DNA of 64,000 bases from Ursus arctos (Eukaryota; Chordata; Mammalia; Carnivora; Ursidae): the NCBI RefSeq assembly GCF_023065955.2, contig NW_026622786.1:46300938-46364937 (forward strand), read 5' to 3'. The translations under genes and the position numbers were made by a program. Under the pieces are notes generated by a model, which did no database searches, was not told the origin of the DNA, and saw only the letters and a program-made list of their open reading frames with translations. Shown here piece after piece: positions 36,490 to 48,270 of this stretch (position 1 is the stretch's first letter; every line of letters begins with the position of its first letter).

Positions 36490-36912
36490 CTGAGGGCCCC
36501 AAAGATACAAATGTAGTGATCCAAAGGGGAACCTGCACCCCAACGTTTATAGCAGCAATGTCCACAATAGCCAAACTACGGAGAGAGCCCAGAAGTCCAC
36601 TGACTGATGAATGGATAAAGAAGATGTGATATATATACACAATGGAATACTACTCAGCCATCAAAAAAAAATGAAATCTTGCCATTTACAACTATGTGGA
36701 TAGAACTAGAGGGTATTATGCTAAGTGAAATAAGTCAATCAGAGAAAGACAAGTATCATATGATCTCACTCATATGTGGAATGTAAGAAACAAAACAAAG
36801 GATCATAGGGGAAGAGAGAACAAATAAAACAAGACAAAATCAGAGAGGGAGACAAACCATAAGAGACTTTTAATCATAGAAAACAAACCGAGGGTTGCTG
36901 GTGGGAAGGGGG
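36490..36912 (+). mobile_element. L1 fragment, truncated at both ends
   Basis: Sense L1: 'aaagatacaaatgtagtgatcc', 'tttatagcagcaatgtccacaatagccaaac', 'aatggaatactactcagccatcaaaa', 'gagaaagacaagtatcatatgatctcactcat', then 'aaaccgagggttgctggtgggaagg'. It stops abruptly, without the last ~150-200 bp of the L1 3'UTR and without a poly(A) tail. Confidence 0.88.
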
Positions 36913-37139
36913 ATCTGGCTGGTCATCCTGAATTTAACGTGAAACAACTCAACGTACTTCTTTCTTTTACTCCAGAGACATTCAGCTACTATGTGCAGTC
37001 ATTGAGCACTCAGACTATAATCTTCAACCAGAGTTAGGATTTTGCCAAAAAAGTGTATGGATATAAGAGAGAGTAAGAGATTTCAAGGTATATGGGCAGA
37101 GAGGACTTAAAATAATGTATCCACACACAGACCTCTTTC

Positions 37140-37855
37140 AATCTCTACATATCCAATAAATGATTATGGAACATCAACCATATTCTGGGCAATATTTCAG
37201 GAACTTGGGAAATATTGGTGGAAACAAATATCCCTATCCTTAGGAAACTTACATTTTAATGGAAGAAGACAGACAGTTGTGAAGGAAAATATTAAATAAA
37301 TAAATAAATAAATGTCTTAATAAATGATAAATGCTACTAGAAGAAAAAGTAGAAGAAAAAAGGAGGATCAAATATGCTCAGTGGGAATGTGAAGCATCTA
37401 ATTTAGAGTGGTCAGTGTTTGCCTCATTGGGAATGTAGGATTTGGGCAGACGTGAAGGACATGAGGGAGTTAGCAAGGCAGATATCTGGAGGGAGAGCAT
37501 TCTAAAACTGTGACTGTTCAAGAAAAGTTCCAACATCTGAAGTGTTCAAGAAACAGCAAGAAGGACCTCATGTCCATGGTATGGTGACAATGTGGGAACA
37601 CAGCAAGAGATAAGGTCAAAGAAGTAAGGTGGTGGGGGAAGAAAATCATGCTTGCCATTGCAAGGCCTTTGGCTTTTCATTTGAGTGAAAAACAAAACAA
37701 AACAAAAGGAAACAATACAGTCATTGCATCATTTTGAGCAAAGCCATGATATGATTTAATCTCACTGTTAAAAGAATCATTTTGACTATTTTGTTAAGAA
37801 TGAACTGCAGAGAGAAAAGGGGATGAAGCAGGGGAATCTGTATATTAGTTGGCCT
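37140..37855 (-). mobile_element. L2 LINE, antisense copy 2, 3' segment
   Basis: Reverse-complement L2 3' end: 'catattctgggcaatatttcagg', 'aggaaacttacattttaatgg', 'agggagttagcaaggcagatatctgg', 'aaacagcaagaaggacctcatg' and 'gcaaggcctttggcttttcat'. An (AAAT)n run lies at about 37284-37312. Confidence 0.8.
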
Positions 37856-38380
37856 CCACTAGCTTACTGTAAGATAGGAAAACCACCAAATCTCAGTGCT
37901 TGTACAAAAAATATTTATTGCTCTCTCATGTTAGACATTGGCTAGGGTCAGCTATGGCTCTGTTCCCTGAGGCTTGTTCATTTTAGGATCCAGGAGAAAG
38001 GAGCAGCCCATATGTGGGGAATGCCATTCTCAGTGCAGAAGGAAAAAAAATGAGAGAAATGGTGGCCCCACAAAATAGCCCTTTAAGTTTCTGCCAGGAA
38101 TGCCACCTGAAATCCCCAAGCATTTTGTTAGCCACTTCTTCTCCTTCAAGGAGTGACACTGCAAGTAAGACCGGTTACATAATTTGAAAACCCCAATGTG
38201 AAATTAAAGTGTGAGATCTTTTATTCAAAAGTCATCAGACATTTTAAGATGGCAAGAGCAGAGCATTAACCCAAGTGAAGGTCGCACACTCAAGAAGCTG
38301 ACACTGACTGCAAGTTACATGGAAATGGGAAGGTCTGCATAACACTCTAAAAAGAAAGAGAAATAAATATGTGGATGATT
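37856..38380. other. Unclassified old repeat-like sequence splitting the L2
   Basis: This stretch separates two collinear L2 segments, so it is probably one or two inserted elements. 'taaaagtgtgagatcttttattcaaaag' and 'agatggcaagagcagagcattaaccc' near 38205-38275 resemble a mammalian DNA transposon family I cannot name with confidence. Confidence 0.4.
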
Positions 38381-38396
38381 AAGAATAATAATACCA

Positions 38397-38595
38397 GGGC
38401 GCCTGGGTGGCACAGCGGTTAAGCGTCTGCCTTCGGCTCAGGGCGTGGTCCCGCGTTGTGGGATCGAGCCCCACATCAGGCTCCTCTGCTATGAGCCTGC
38501 TTCTTCCTCTCCCACTCCCCCTGCTTGTGTTCCCTCTCTCGCTGGCTGTCTCTATCTCTGTCAAATAAATAAATAAATAAAATCTTTAAAAAAAA
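38397..38595 (+). repeat. Carnivore SINE (young, bear/panda-like type)
   Basis: A complete copy: GGGCGCCTGGGTGGCACAGC head, 'cttcggctcagggcgtggtcc', 'gggatcgagccccacatcaggctcc', 'atgagcctgcttcttcc', 'ctctcgctggctgtctc' and a tail with (AAAT)n then AATCTTT plus an A-run. It has a perfect 16-bp target-site duplication, aagaataataatacca, at 38381-38396 and 38596-38611. The perfect duplication and kept CpGs suggest a recent insertion. Confidence 0.97.
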
Positions 38596-38689
38596 AAGAA
38601 TAATAATACCATCTACCATAAATTTATAGATGGCTACTGATGTAATCCAAGTGTGTGATTATGTTGGCTTAAACCATATGATCATTGCA

Positions 38690-39445
38690 GAGGTTGAAAT
38701 TTGTGATTGTTTCTGCAAAGATTTTCAGAATAGTGCTTGATATATTAGAGAGAGAGGTGTTAAAGATGATTCCAGGTTTTATCCTGAATAACTGGAAAAA
38801 CAGAGGTGCCAATAACTGAGATGGGCAAGACTATAGGTGGCATGATAGAAAAACCAAGACTTTTAGACATAATAACTTCAAGAAATGTATTTAAATGTTC
38901 ATGTAGACATGCCAAAAAGGAATTGGATATACACATCTGGAATTTTTGACAGAAATCTGTATTAGAGAAATGCACTGGGGAGTCATGGGCTGACAGCCGA
39001 AATTAAAATTCACATTTGCAATCACCAAAATAATGAGTGTAGATAGAGGAGTGAAAAAGCAGTAAGCAGTAGTGGTGTACTTTAATATTTAACGTTCAAG
39101 AAAATAAGGAATAGGCTGCAAAGGAGTCTGTGACAGACAGGAACCAATAAAGTAGGAGGAAAAAAATCTAGTGAATTTGATATTATGGAAACCAGGTAAA
39201 GAAAATGTATCACAGAGGGTCAACTGTGCCCAAAACAACTAACAGATGCAGGAAGAAGAGAACTGACAATTGAATTTAGCTGATGTCATCAGTGACTGTA
39301 ACAAAAGCAGTTTTAAGTGGATCAGGGGGAGCAAAAGCCAGATTGCAATGAGTTTTTTAAAAGGAGAGGAATTAGACATAGTGAGTACAGACAACTCTTT
39401 GGCAGAAATTTTGCTTTTAAGAAAATCTGACATATTTTTTCCTTA
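38690..39445 (-). mobile_element. L2 LINE, antisense copy 2, middle segment
   Basis: Continues copy 2 in the right order: 'aaagatgattccaggttttatcctgaataactgg', 'taactgagatgggcaagac', 'ggaattggatatacacatctgg', 'aatgagtgtagatagagg' and 'agtgagtacagacaactctttgg'. No usable frame. Confidence 0.75.
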
Positions 39446-39871
39446 GCCTCGGACATTTTGACTAAGTGTACCACACATCATGGAAAAGTTTCACATTCCA
39501 AAAGCATTGCATTTCAAGATAGCCATGAAAAGGGGCATCTGGAATTCTTTCATACTAAGATAAGCCACGAGAAAATAGAAACAATATATTTTTTATTATT
39601 AAAAACAGGAAAACATACTTTTCAAATCAAAACTGACCCAAATATTAACCAAATAGAATTATGATGTAAATTTTGAACAATAAATATTGCCCTTTTTTAT
39701 TCCCGTTATCCAATTTTTGTGGAACTTTGGACTCAAGAATGAAACATAAATCATAGAAGAGAGAGAAAGGAAAAGTAAATTTTTGAAGTCATGTCCTTAA
39801 ATACATAAAAATGGATGAGAAAATAAAGAAAGGAATTGGCTTTGGATGGGACTACAAAAATTCATCTATGA
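39446..39871. other. Unassigned sequence
   Basis: The short frame 39458-39664 is not recognised. The surrounding DNA is AT-rich. Confidence 0.4.
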
Positions 39872-40097
39872 CAGTAGTTCTCAGAAAGGTCATCCACTTA
39901 TCTGCCTACCCCTGCCAGAGAACATTTGGCAATCCATGGAGACATTTTTGATGGTCATGACTGGGAGGGGGGTTTCTGCTAGCATTTAATGGGTAGAGGC
40001 CCGATGCTGCCAACCATCCTACAGTGCACAGAGCAGCTCCCACAACAATGTAGTATCCAGTCCAAAGTGTCAATAGTCCCCAAGTTGAGAACCTCTG
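39872..40097 (+). mobile_element. MER20-like hAT-Charlie DNA transposon, both ends present
   Basis: It starts with the terminal repeat CAGTAGTTCTCAG and ends with GTTGAGAACCTCTG. The core 'aacatttggcaatccatggagacatttttgatggtcatgac' and 'catcctacagtgcacag' match MER20. Flanks ATCTATGA / ACCTATGG are consistent with an 8-bp hAT target duplication (6 of 8). It is non-autonomous. Confidence 0.88.
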
Positions 40098-40199
40098 ACC
40101 TATGGTAACAGAAGAGGAGGTAACGTATATGGGAATGAGATTCTAATGAATTCAGTGTTTCAACAGAGTAGAAACCAAGATCATCAATGAAAAAAAAAA

Positions 40200-40745
40200 A
40201 AAAGACGGGGGGCAGAAAGAATTTAACTTTATAAGTCTTTGTTATCAAACGAATTCAAAGAAATAAGAAAAGGGTACAAGAAAGTCAAGAGAGTGTGAAC
40301 ATTTATAATGATTAACCACAGAGTTTAGTCTAGGTAAGGGAGGGAGTGGAGCTATTAAGGTAGTGAGGAAAAGCGACAATGCAGTGTGGGCAAGGAATTG
40401 GAGGTTAGCAGGTTGGATCAGGTATGAGGTAAAAGTGAGCAAGTCTGAAGGAAGTGGTTGTCAGATAGGAAGTGTATTAAATTAAGATGATGGAAGTGTT
40501 GCAATTCTCCCTGAGAGAGGGTGGAAGGTAAGATTGCTAAGGAGAGAAAGATTTTCAAGGACTGAAAGGCTGAAGTGTTGAAGTATCATTTGCATATATG
40601 TTGAAATTGCTAAGGATTCAGATGGGGTAGTCTTAGAAATGGTGGCTGATTAGGTAGATACCATTATTGAGAAGAGCGAGAATGGATTTGAGGTCAATGG
40701 ATGACAGCTAATAGGAGTAACTGGTTATATAATATGAAGATATGA
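40200..40745 (-). mobile_element. L2 LINE, antisense copy 2, 5' segment
   Basis: 'aagtctgaaggaagtggttgtcagataggaagt', 'atgttgaaattgctaaggattcagatgggg' and 'gagcgagaatggatttgaggtcaatggatgac' resemble the antisense of L2 upstream of its reverse transcriptase. It is less certain than the other two segments. Confidence 0.55.
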
Positions 40746-41039
40746 AGATATAAAATATAAAACTAGACGGTGTTAGGGAAGAATAGGCTCAAAGTCAAAA
40801 TAGGGATCAAAGACAGCTACCCCTTTCCAGCCAGAAGTACAGGCATGCGTAGGACATAATTGTGGATTTAGTTCTAGACGACCGCGATAAAGTGAATAGC
40901 TCAAGAAAGTGAGCCAGATGAATTCTTTTGTTGTTTCTCAGTGCGCATAAAAATTGTTTACGCTATACCTTAGTCTATTAAGTATGCAATAGAATTATGT
41001 CTGAAAAAAGAAGCATACCTTAATTAAAAATAATTTATG

Positions 41040-42794
41040 CTAAAAATTGTTAAACATTATTTGGGGTTTCAGCAAGTAAGAATCTTTTTGCTGGTGAAGG
41101 GTCTTGCCTTGATGCTGATGACTGCGGACTGATCTCGGGGGTAGTTGCTGAAGTTTAGGGTCATTGTGGCATTTTCTTAAAATGAGACAACAACAAAATT
41201 TGCTGCATTGATTGATTCTTCCTTTCAAGAACAGTTTCTCTGTAGCATGTGGTGCCGTTTGACAGCATTTACCCACAGCAGAATGTCTTTCAAAATAGGA
41301 GTCAGTCCTCTCAAATCTTGCCACTGCTTTAGCAACTAAGTCTGTGTAATATTTTAAATCCTTTGCTGTCATTTCAACCATCTTCACAGCATCTTCACTA
41401 GGAGTAGATTCCATCTCAAGAAACCACTCACTCTGCTCATCCATAAGAAGCAACTCCTCACCCGTTAAAGTTTTGTTATGAGATTGAAGCAATTCAGTCA
41501 CTTCTTCAGGCTCCACTTCGAATTCTAGTTCTCCTGCTGCTTCCACCACATTTACAATTACTTCCTCCACTGAAGTCTTGAACCTTTCCAAGTCATCCAG
41601 GAGGGTTGGAATCAACTTCTTCCAAATTCCTATTCATGTTTGTATTTTGGCCTCTTCTCATGAATCATGAATGTTCTTAATGACATCTAGAATGGTGAAT
41701 CCTCTCCAGAAGTTTTTTGATAGAATTTGCCCAGATCCATCAGAGAAAGCACTATTTGTGGCAGCTATAGCCTTCGAAAATGTTATTTGTTAAATAATAA
41801 AACTCGAAAGTTGAAATTGCCCCTTGATCCAGGGGCTGCAGAATGGATGGTGTGTTAGCAGGCATGAAAACAACATTAATCTCCATAACTGTACATCTCC
41901 AGCAGAGCTCTTATGTGACAATGAGCAGTAATATTTTGAAAGGAATCTTTTTTTTTTTTTTTTTTTTTTTTTCTGAGCAGTAGGTCTCAACGGCAGGCTT
42001 AAAATATTCAGTAAATCATGCTATAAACGGATGTGCTGCATCCAGGCTTTCTTCTTCCATTTATAGGGCACAAGCAGAGTAGAGTTAGCATAATTCTTAA
42101 GGGGCCTAGGATTTTTGGGATGGTCAATGAGCTCTGGCTTCAATTTAAAGTCACCAGCTGCGTTAAGCCCTAACAAGAGAGCCAGCCTGTTTTCTAAAGA
42201 TTTGAGGTCAGGCATTGACTTCTCTCTAGCGGTCAAAGTCTTAAATGGCATCTTCTTCCAATATAAAGCCATTTCATCTCCATTGAAAATCTGTTGTTTA
42301 GTGTAAGCCACCTTCTTTAATTAGCTAGATCTTCTGGATAACTTGCTGCAGCTTCTACTTGCTGCTCCAACTTGCTCTTTTCTGTTGGAGGGACAGTCTC
42401 TTTCCTTAAACCTCATGAACAAACCTCCCCTAGCTTCCAACTTTCCTTCTGCAGCTTCTTCACCTCTCTCAGCCTTCATACACTTGAAGAGAGTTAGGGC
42501 CTGGCTTAAGGGAGTGTTGTGGCTGATTTGATCTTCGATCTAGACCAAACTTTCCCCATATCAACAATAAGGCTGTTTTGCATTCTTATCATTCATGTGT
42601 TCACTGGAGTAGTACTTTTAATTACCTTCAAGAACTTTTCCTTTGCATTCACAACACGGCTCTATGGCACAAGAGGCCTAGCTTTCAGCCTATCTTGGAT
42701 TTTGACATGCCTTCCTCACTAAGCTTAATCACTTCTAGCTTCGTATTTAAAGTGAGAGATGTGTAACTCTTTCTTTTCCTTGAACACTTAAAGG
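41040..42794 (-). pseudogene. Tigger1 transposase (pogo-like), broken
   Basis: This would be a DNA-binding DDE transposase that cuts the element out at TA sites. On the minus strand, the N-terminal helix-turn-helix region (about 42790-42400) is in pieces. The start ATG expected near 42794 reads TTG. The catalytic core is recognisable at 42021-42311 ('[13 protein letters not shown]', with the first catalytic Asp). The second catalytic Asp segment, expected near 41911-41928, has a small deletion that removes the Asp and creates a TAA. The C-terminal part stays open for 191 codons (41040-41615), acidic then basic, without catalytic residues. A run of about 24 T's adds a lysine tract and a frame change. 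It is inactive. Confidence 0.9.
41949..41972. repeat. Poly(T) expansion inside Tigger1
   Basis: About 24 consecutive T's, where I recall only about seven in the Tigger1 consensus. Confidence 0.85.
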
Positions 42795-43220
42795 CAATTG
42801 TAGGGTAAATAATGGACCTAATTTCAATATTTCAGTATTGCTGTACCTCAGGGGCTATGGAGGCCTAAGGAGAGGGAGAGAAACAGGGAACAGCTGGTCT
42901 GTGAAACAGTCAGAACACAGAGCATTTATCGATATGTTTGTCACCTTATGTGGGTGCATTTTGTCATATCCCAAAACAATTACAGAAGTAATATCAAAGA
43001 TTATAAATCACAGATCACCAAAACAAATATAATAATAATGAAAAAGTTGTGAGAATTATCCAGGTTTGATACAGAGACCCAAAGTGAGCAAATTCCGTCA
43101 GAAAAAAAATGGTGCTGATAGACTTGTTCAACACAGGGTTGCCACAAACCTTCAATTTGTAAAAAACACAACATCTGCAATGTGCAATGAAGTGAAGCAC
43201 AGTAAAATCAGTTATGCCTG

Positions 43221-43944
43221 TGAAAAGCTGAGGGAGAAAAAAAGCTACCACCTGACAGGGTGCACAGAACTCTTTGTCCCTCCTGCGGAGTTAATGTCTC
43301 TCAGGAGCGAAACAGTGATGGGAATTTTCAGAAGTAGTTTGAGGGTATAGCAGATTTTATTGATAATGGGACATAAATCTCACAGTTCCCAGTAGAAGGG
43401 TTTCGTGAGCTTTGGAGGAATGACAAGGGATAGAGAATTGGGGGTGAGTGGTGGGTGACCTGGGCACCTGAGGATTCTTGTTGCAGCAGATACAAGCAAC
43501 AGTGAAGTACCTAATGCGGTTAGTCCCAGAAGACCCACAAAAGATAGTCATGGCTGAACTATTAATATCGGAGTCTAGGGAGGGGCGGGTTTCTAAGAAC
43601 TCCCACTTGACTCCTGAAGAATGGAAGAAAAGTCCTGGGAGACTTGTGGTCATAGTTCCCATGTTCTGGTTTCTAGGGAGAGGTGACTTTATCTCAATGT
43701 ATGTGATCCTTGCTGATCCCAGCTGAAGGATTTAACCACTGCTGGAGAAAACCTTCCTAACTAAATTTTCCTTCCCCAACTCACACTTATTGATACACAA
43801 AGACTCCTTACACACTGGTAAGTAAAGGACAAGTGGTCACACAAGGAAATCAATAAGAAATGTAAAAGTTATGTAGTTAGAGCTTGGAAAGTTGAGTTAT
43901 TTATGTAGGTGGGACATAAATATGGGTTTGTGTCTGGCTTCAAC
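43221..43944. other. Unassigned sequence
   Basis: Frames on both strands at 43357-43726 overlap each other and show no family match. No repeat recognised. Confidence 0.4.
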
Positions 43945-44115
43945 CCGTACTGCTTGTCTGGCCTGGAGGATGTTTCATAAGCTTTCTATAAATTGCCAGT
44001 AAAATGGGAATAAAAGTCCTATATACCATACAGGAATTTGAGGACTAAGTAAGATAACTCATAAAAAATTTCTTAGCACAGAGCCAGGTACATGACAAGC
44101 AGGAAGTGATGTAGT
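43945..44115 (+). repeat. MIR SINE remnant
   Basis: 'ttgccagtaaaatgggaataaaag', 'tgaggactaagtaagataac' and 'ttagcacagagccaggtacatgacaag' follow MIR order. Confidence 0.6.
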
Positions 44116-44310
44116 TCAATTTGTTAACTCTAAGTATTAATTTAGAAAAGAGAAAAGGACCAGTAAACTTAAAATGTTCATCCTTATTGAAAACTGTAAG
44201 AATAAGATACAAAGTTTTAACCTATCCAACTGGCACACACACAAAAAAAATTAAAAACAATGCTCGCAGCCAACTTTTCAGGGATTATATGGTGAAATAG
44301 GCACTCTCAT

Positions 44311-44519
44311 TTTTTTTTTAAGAATGTATTTGTTTATTTGACAAAGAGCTAGAGAGAGCCAGAGAGCACAAGTGGGGGGAAGGGCAGAGGGAGAGGGAGA
44401 GAGAGAGAATCAGGCTCCCCACTGGCAGGGAGCCCGATGCAGGGCTCAATCCCAGGACTCTGGGATCATGACCTGAGCCGAAGGCAGATGCTTAACAGAC
44501 TGAGCCACCCAGGCAGCCC
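44311..44519 (-). repeat. Carnivore SINE (SINEC, older type), reverse orientation
   Basis: On the minus strand: GGGCTGCCTGGGTGGCTCAG head, 'ttaagcatctgccttcggctcaggtcatgatccc', 'gggctccctgccagtggggagcctg', a long CT-rich part (here GA-rich, with 'gagagggagagagagagaatc') and an A tail. A perfect 11-bp target duplication, GGCACTCTCAT, lies at 44300-44310 and 44520-44530. Confidence 0.95.
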
Positions 44520-44974
44520 GGCACTCTCATATGTTATTCATGGTAGTAGTATTTGGCATTGTCTTTTTGGAAAATAATCTATCAGCATTCACCAATATTC
44601 AAAATGTGTATTTTCTTGAATCCATCAATTCAAAATTTAGGAATCTGACTCGTGGAAATGAAGGCAAGAGAAAGGGTTTATACATCAGAGTGTTTATCTT
44701 TGCTAACACCCATAAACTGCAAATTTATGTTGTTTTAAGGTGGAAAGAGTTGTGCAGCTGGAGGCTGGATGCAGAGGGAAGAGGACCACTGGCTTTTCAG
44801 CAACAGTGGCAGCAAAAGGGAGCAAACGGCAGAGTGACAGCAGGTCAGGAGTTGGCGACACCATCAGCAGCTCTGGAGGGAAGTAGGGCCTGGAGCAACC
44901 CCATGGAAACCTGGTGCTGTAGAGCCATGTCAGACAGGAGTAGGGCACATAATTTTTAAGACCAAGAGGACTGC

Positions 44975-45190
44975 CTGGAATAAATCCCTGCTCTGCCACG
45001 TTCTGCTACCAACTGTCCTCAGGTGAGTTATGAAACTTCACTGTGCTACAGATGTCTTATTGGTAACATGACAAGAAGCAGAGGGCCTGCCTCATGGGGT
45101 CTTTATGAGCACGAGGTAAGGAAATATTTTAAGTGCCTATTATGGTGCTTGGTACATATTAACCACTATATAAATGTTTGTTAACTAAAA
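44975..45190 (+). repeat. MIR SINE, nearly full length
   Basis: 'aaatccctgctctgccacgttctgctacc', 'tcctcaggtgagttatgaaacttc', 'ctgcctcatggggtctttatgagcacgaggtaagg', 'ttatggtgcttggtacatattaacc' and 'tataaatgtttgtta' run through the whole MIR consensus in order. Confidence 0.8.
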
Positions 45191-45404
45191 AATAAAACCA
45201 GCTCCAGAAACACTTCTCTCCTTCTGGTTGGATACATCTTCCCAGAATTAAAAAGTGGAATTTGGGAATTTGCCATTGGGAGAACAAACAGTTGAGGTTA
45301 TAGCAAACTACAGTCTAATCGATTATAATGTGGGTCCTCGAATAGTTTATTGTTAGTATCCATATTATTAATAATAAAATATATTATGAATTAAAATAAT
45401 AATA

Positions 45405-45640
45405 ATACCTACCAGCTATAGAGTACTGGGCCAAATATTTTACCTGCAATTTCTAATCTATACAATAAACATATAAGGTAGCTATTATTATCCACATTTG
45501 ATAAATGAGAAAGCTGAGACTAAGATAAGTCAGCATATTGTCCAAAGCCAATCATGTAATAAACTGGCAGCCAAGATTTAGACTGCATTAAGTCTAATTC
45601 CACAGTTTTAACCACTCACTAACCTGTACTTTCTGCATTA
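45405..45640 (-). repeat. MIR SINE, reverse orientation
   Basis: 'taaggtagctattattatccacatttgataaatgagaaagctgag', 'tgtccaaagcc', 'ctggcagccaagatttagactg' and 'cacagttttaaccactcact' match reverse MIR. It faces the previous MIR about 215 bp away. Confidence 0.8.
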
Positions 45641-48270
45641 GATGGCTCGGTCCGGGAACTGAAAGTTTTATAAGGCCGTTCTGTTATTGTGCAATATGAC
45701 CCCTGCTCCACTGGGGTTTTATGGACAGAAAACACAGAGGTGGGTATATCTTCAAGCTCTTTTAGCTATAGGAGAATCAGTCTTGATTTAAAAAGTGATA
45801 CACGCAAAATCAGCCAACTAACAAAACAAAGATAAACAAACAATAACATGTTGCCACATGACAGAAAGATGTGATCTTTTAGAAAGCAGTATCATTAACA
45901 AGATGCTCGGAACCAATTAAATGGTCAAGATTCATAACATCAGAAAGACTAAGCTTGTCCATATTTCATGGCTCACTAATCCGTATCAGGCGGGTTTAAT
46001 TAGAGGGGAAGAGTTAAATGATTTCCAGCTGCCTTTCTACATCATTTTAAGTACATTTAATGTCCAGATTATAAGAAAATCAGGTTTGAACCAATACTAT
46101 ATCCATTCTCATGTACCCTCCGCTTATTTCCCAGGGAAGTGTGAGCGATCACATTAGCTTTTCCTGAAGTGACAGATCAATATCACACACACATTTAAGT
46201 CTGCACTTCCGAATTCTCAGTATAATTAGCTGCACAGATTATACATTATTAAACGTCATTTTCACTGATTGTCTTTTTAAGATTAAGGTATTAAATATCA
46301 CCTTTAAATATACCAGTTTAATACTACTAGGTGGCTAACATTTCAAAAGCTATTTAACATCTTTATATTTAGCCAGGAGACTTGAAGGCATTTAGATCAA
46401 CCTCTACATACAAGGAAAAACATGGGCTACCAATTGGATCCCCAAAATAATTGTGGTTACAACATGCATTTAAAATGCTAATATTATCCCACCAGAAAAA
46501 AAAAATCTATTGCATTTAAAAATCTATGCTCACTATCCTTAGCTCACCCTTTTTCCCGGTTTCTTAAACATTAACTATGCTATTATCAAGATTTTTATGA
46601 AGATTTTATTAACCTTTGATTGGGAAAAGGTGTGTATTTTTTAAAATGCAGTTAATAATTCATACTTACACTAAGCTACCAAGTAAAGACAGTTGAAAAA
46701 AATGTTTTTGACTTGTCTTCTTTTTCTTCACTAATTAATTGAAACTAACTATTTTCGTATTACATTATACCATAGGCTATACCTAGAACTTTTCATTGCA
46801 AGTCATATTCTACTCTTAATATTTCTGTGTGTACAGTTTGACCAAAGTTTATTTATTGCCAGCAATACAATTAATAACACATGCTTTTTTTTATTGGCAC
46901 ATCTTTCTTTTATTTAAGGGACATCTGATGTCAGCTTCTTGGTTCTGATCTGAAGATAGAATTAGATGACTTATTTTCCATATTACATTCTTCTTTAATG
47001 AGAGAATGGAAGGCAGAGCAGAGAGAGATTTACTATACATTTTTATGAATATAATTTGGAAGAAAACAAGCCTTTCTTTTGTGTTACTATGAGTCATGTG
47101 TCATATTGTATTAAACACTGGAGAGTCAAAGAAGTAAAATACACAGTTCCTTTTTCTGAAGGAATTCTAATCCAAAAGGAAAAGGAGCATAATGTAAACT
47201 ATATGGATTAAAGTTATAAGGAGTTTGCATATACAGGAATGAGTATTTTCTACCTGGGTTGTTGTGGTTTGTCTTTAGTTCTTGTAATTTTAACAAAACA
47301 GTAAAAGCACTTTTAAAATGTAACTGTGTGTAGATTACCAATGGTAGTCCAGAGAAGAAGAATATTTTGGGGGGAGAGAGTAGGCAATACAGATGAAAGT
47401 AGCATATATGTATATATAACTAGGAAGCGACATGGAGGCAAATAATGTGTCACTAAAATGTGTATTAAATTAGGCCACCATAGCCAATCTACATAGAATA
47501 TGATGGAAAGGATTTTTGATTGTTTTTAAGTGAAGTTTCTGAGAAAACAAATATCTACTTCCTCTTGTATTATACTACTGGTAGTCCCAAATATCTTGAG
47601 ATACGTGTGGTCATCTCCTCTTATAAAAAGAAAACTAATGTTTATTTCTCCACTAGCATGGCAAAGATTGGATTACAGCTTTATTAATTTATTTGTGTTT
47701 GTTTTTGGAAAAAAAAAAACACTTATTTCTAACCACTTTATGTGTCATAGAAGAGACGGATAAAAGCAATTCCTTGCCCCATCCGTATTGTATTTGAAGT
47801 CAGTAATATCAGAAATCCAGTTGAATGCCTTAACCAATCAAGCTAAATATTCCAGGAGGCTTTTGAACATGCTGCTCTGATGAAGCAAGAGTATTAAATT
47901 TATTCAACCATGAACAATTCTTTGATTATCATACACCTCAACTGCTCTGTTATATGTTGACCACAAGAAGAAGAAAAAAAGAGAAAGTGAAATGTGATTA
48001 GTTCCTGATGAATTGAAATTTCTTTAATAGATATCAAATGGAGAAAATTTATATTGATAGCTACAATCAAGCTTTTAGTTTTTTTCTCATTGAGAGTAGT
48101 ATTCTATAAATGTACTTCACATATAACACCCTTATAGATATATAAATAGTAGCATATGGAAAAGTGGAATTATCGCCTTTGTATTGCTTGTTCCATTAAG
48201 GGGAGTGTACATTACGTAATTGAAAAACTCATAAATAACCATGCCGATTATACTTTTTTTTTTGAAAACC
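45641..48270. other. Mostly unassigned AT-rich sequence
   Basis: No gene. A weak L2-like stretch lies near 47105-47200. One 29-bp segment (46858-46886) recurs downstream; see its own entry. Confidence 0.4.
46858..46886 (+). repeat. Short direct repeat, copy A
   Basis: The 29-bp segment starting GCCAGCAATACAATTAATAA recurs at 48967-48995 with one mismatch. Confidence 0.8.

Larger units (their letters stand above)
40840..43220 (-). mobile_element. Tigger1-like TcMar DNA transposon, end to end
   Basis: A 2381-bp element starts CAGGCATGCG at 40840 and ends ATGCCTG at 43220, as expected for Tigger1 (about 2.4 kb with CAGGCATACC ends). The TA target is present at 40838-40839 and has become TG on the right. 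The whole interior aligns by eye with Tigger1: 'gctatagccttcgaaaatg', 'gcaggcatgaaaacaacattaatctcc', 'cacaacatctgc'. The transposase is encoded on the minus strand. A run of T at 41949-41972 is an expansion inside the element. Confidence 0.95.
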
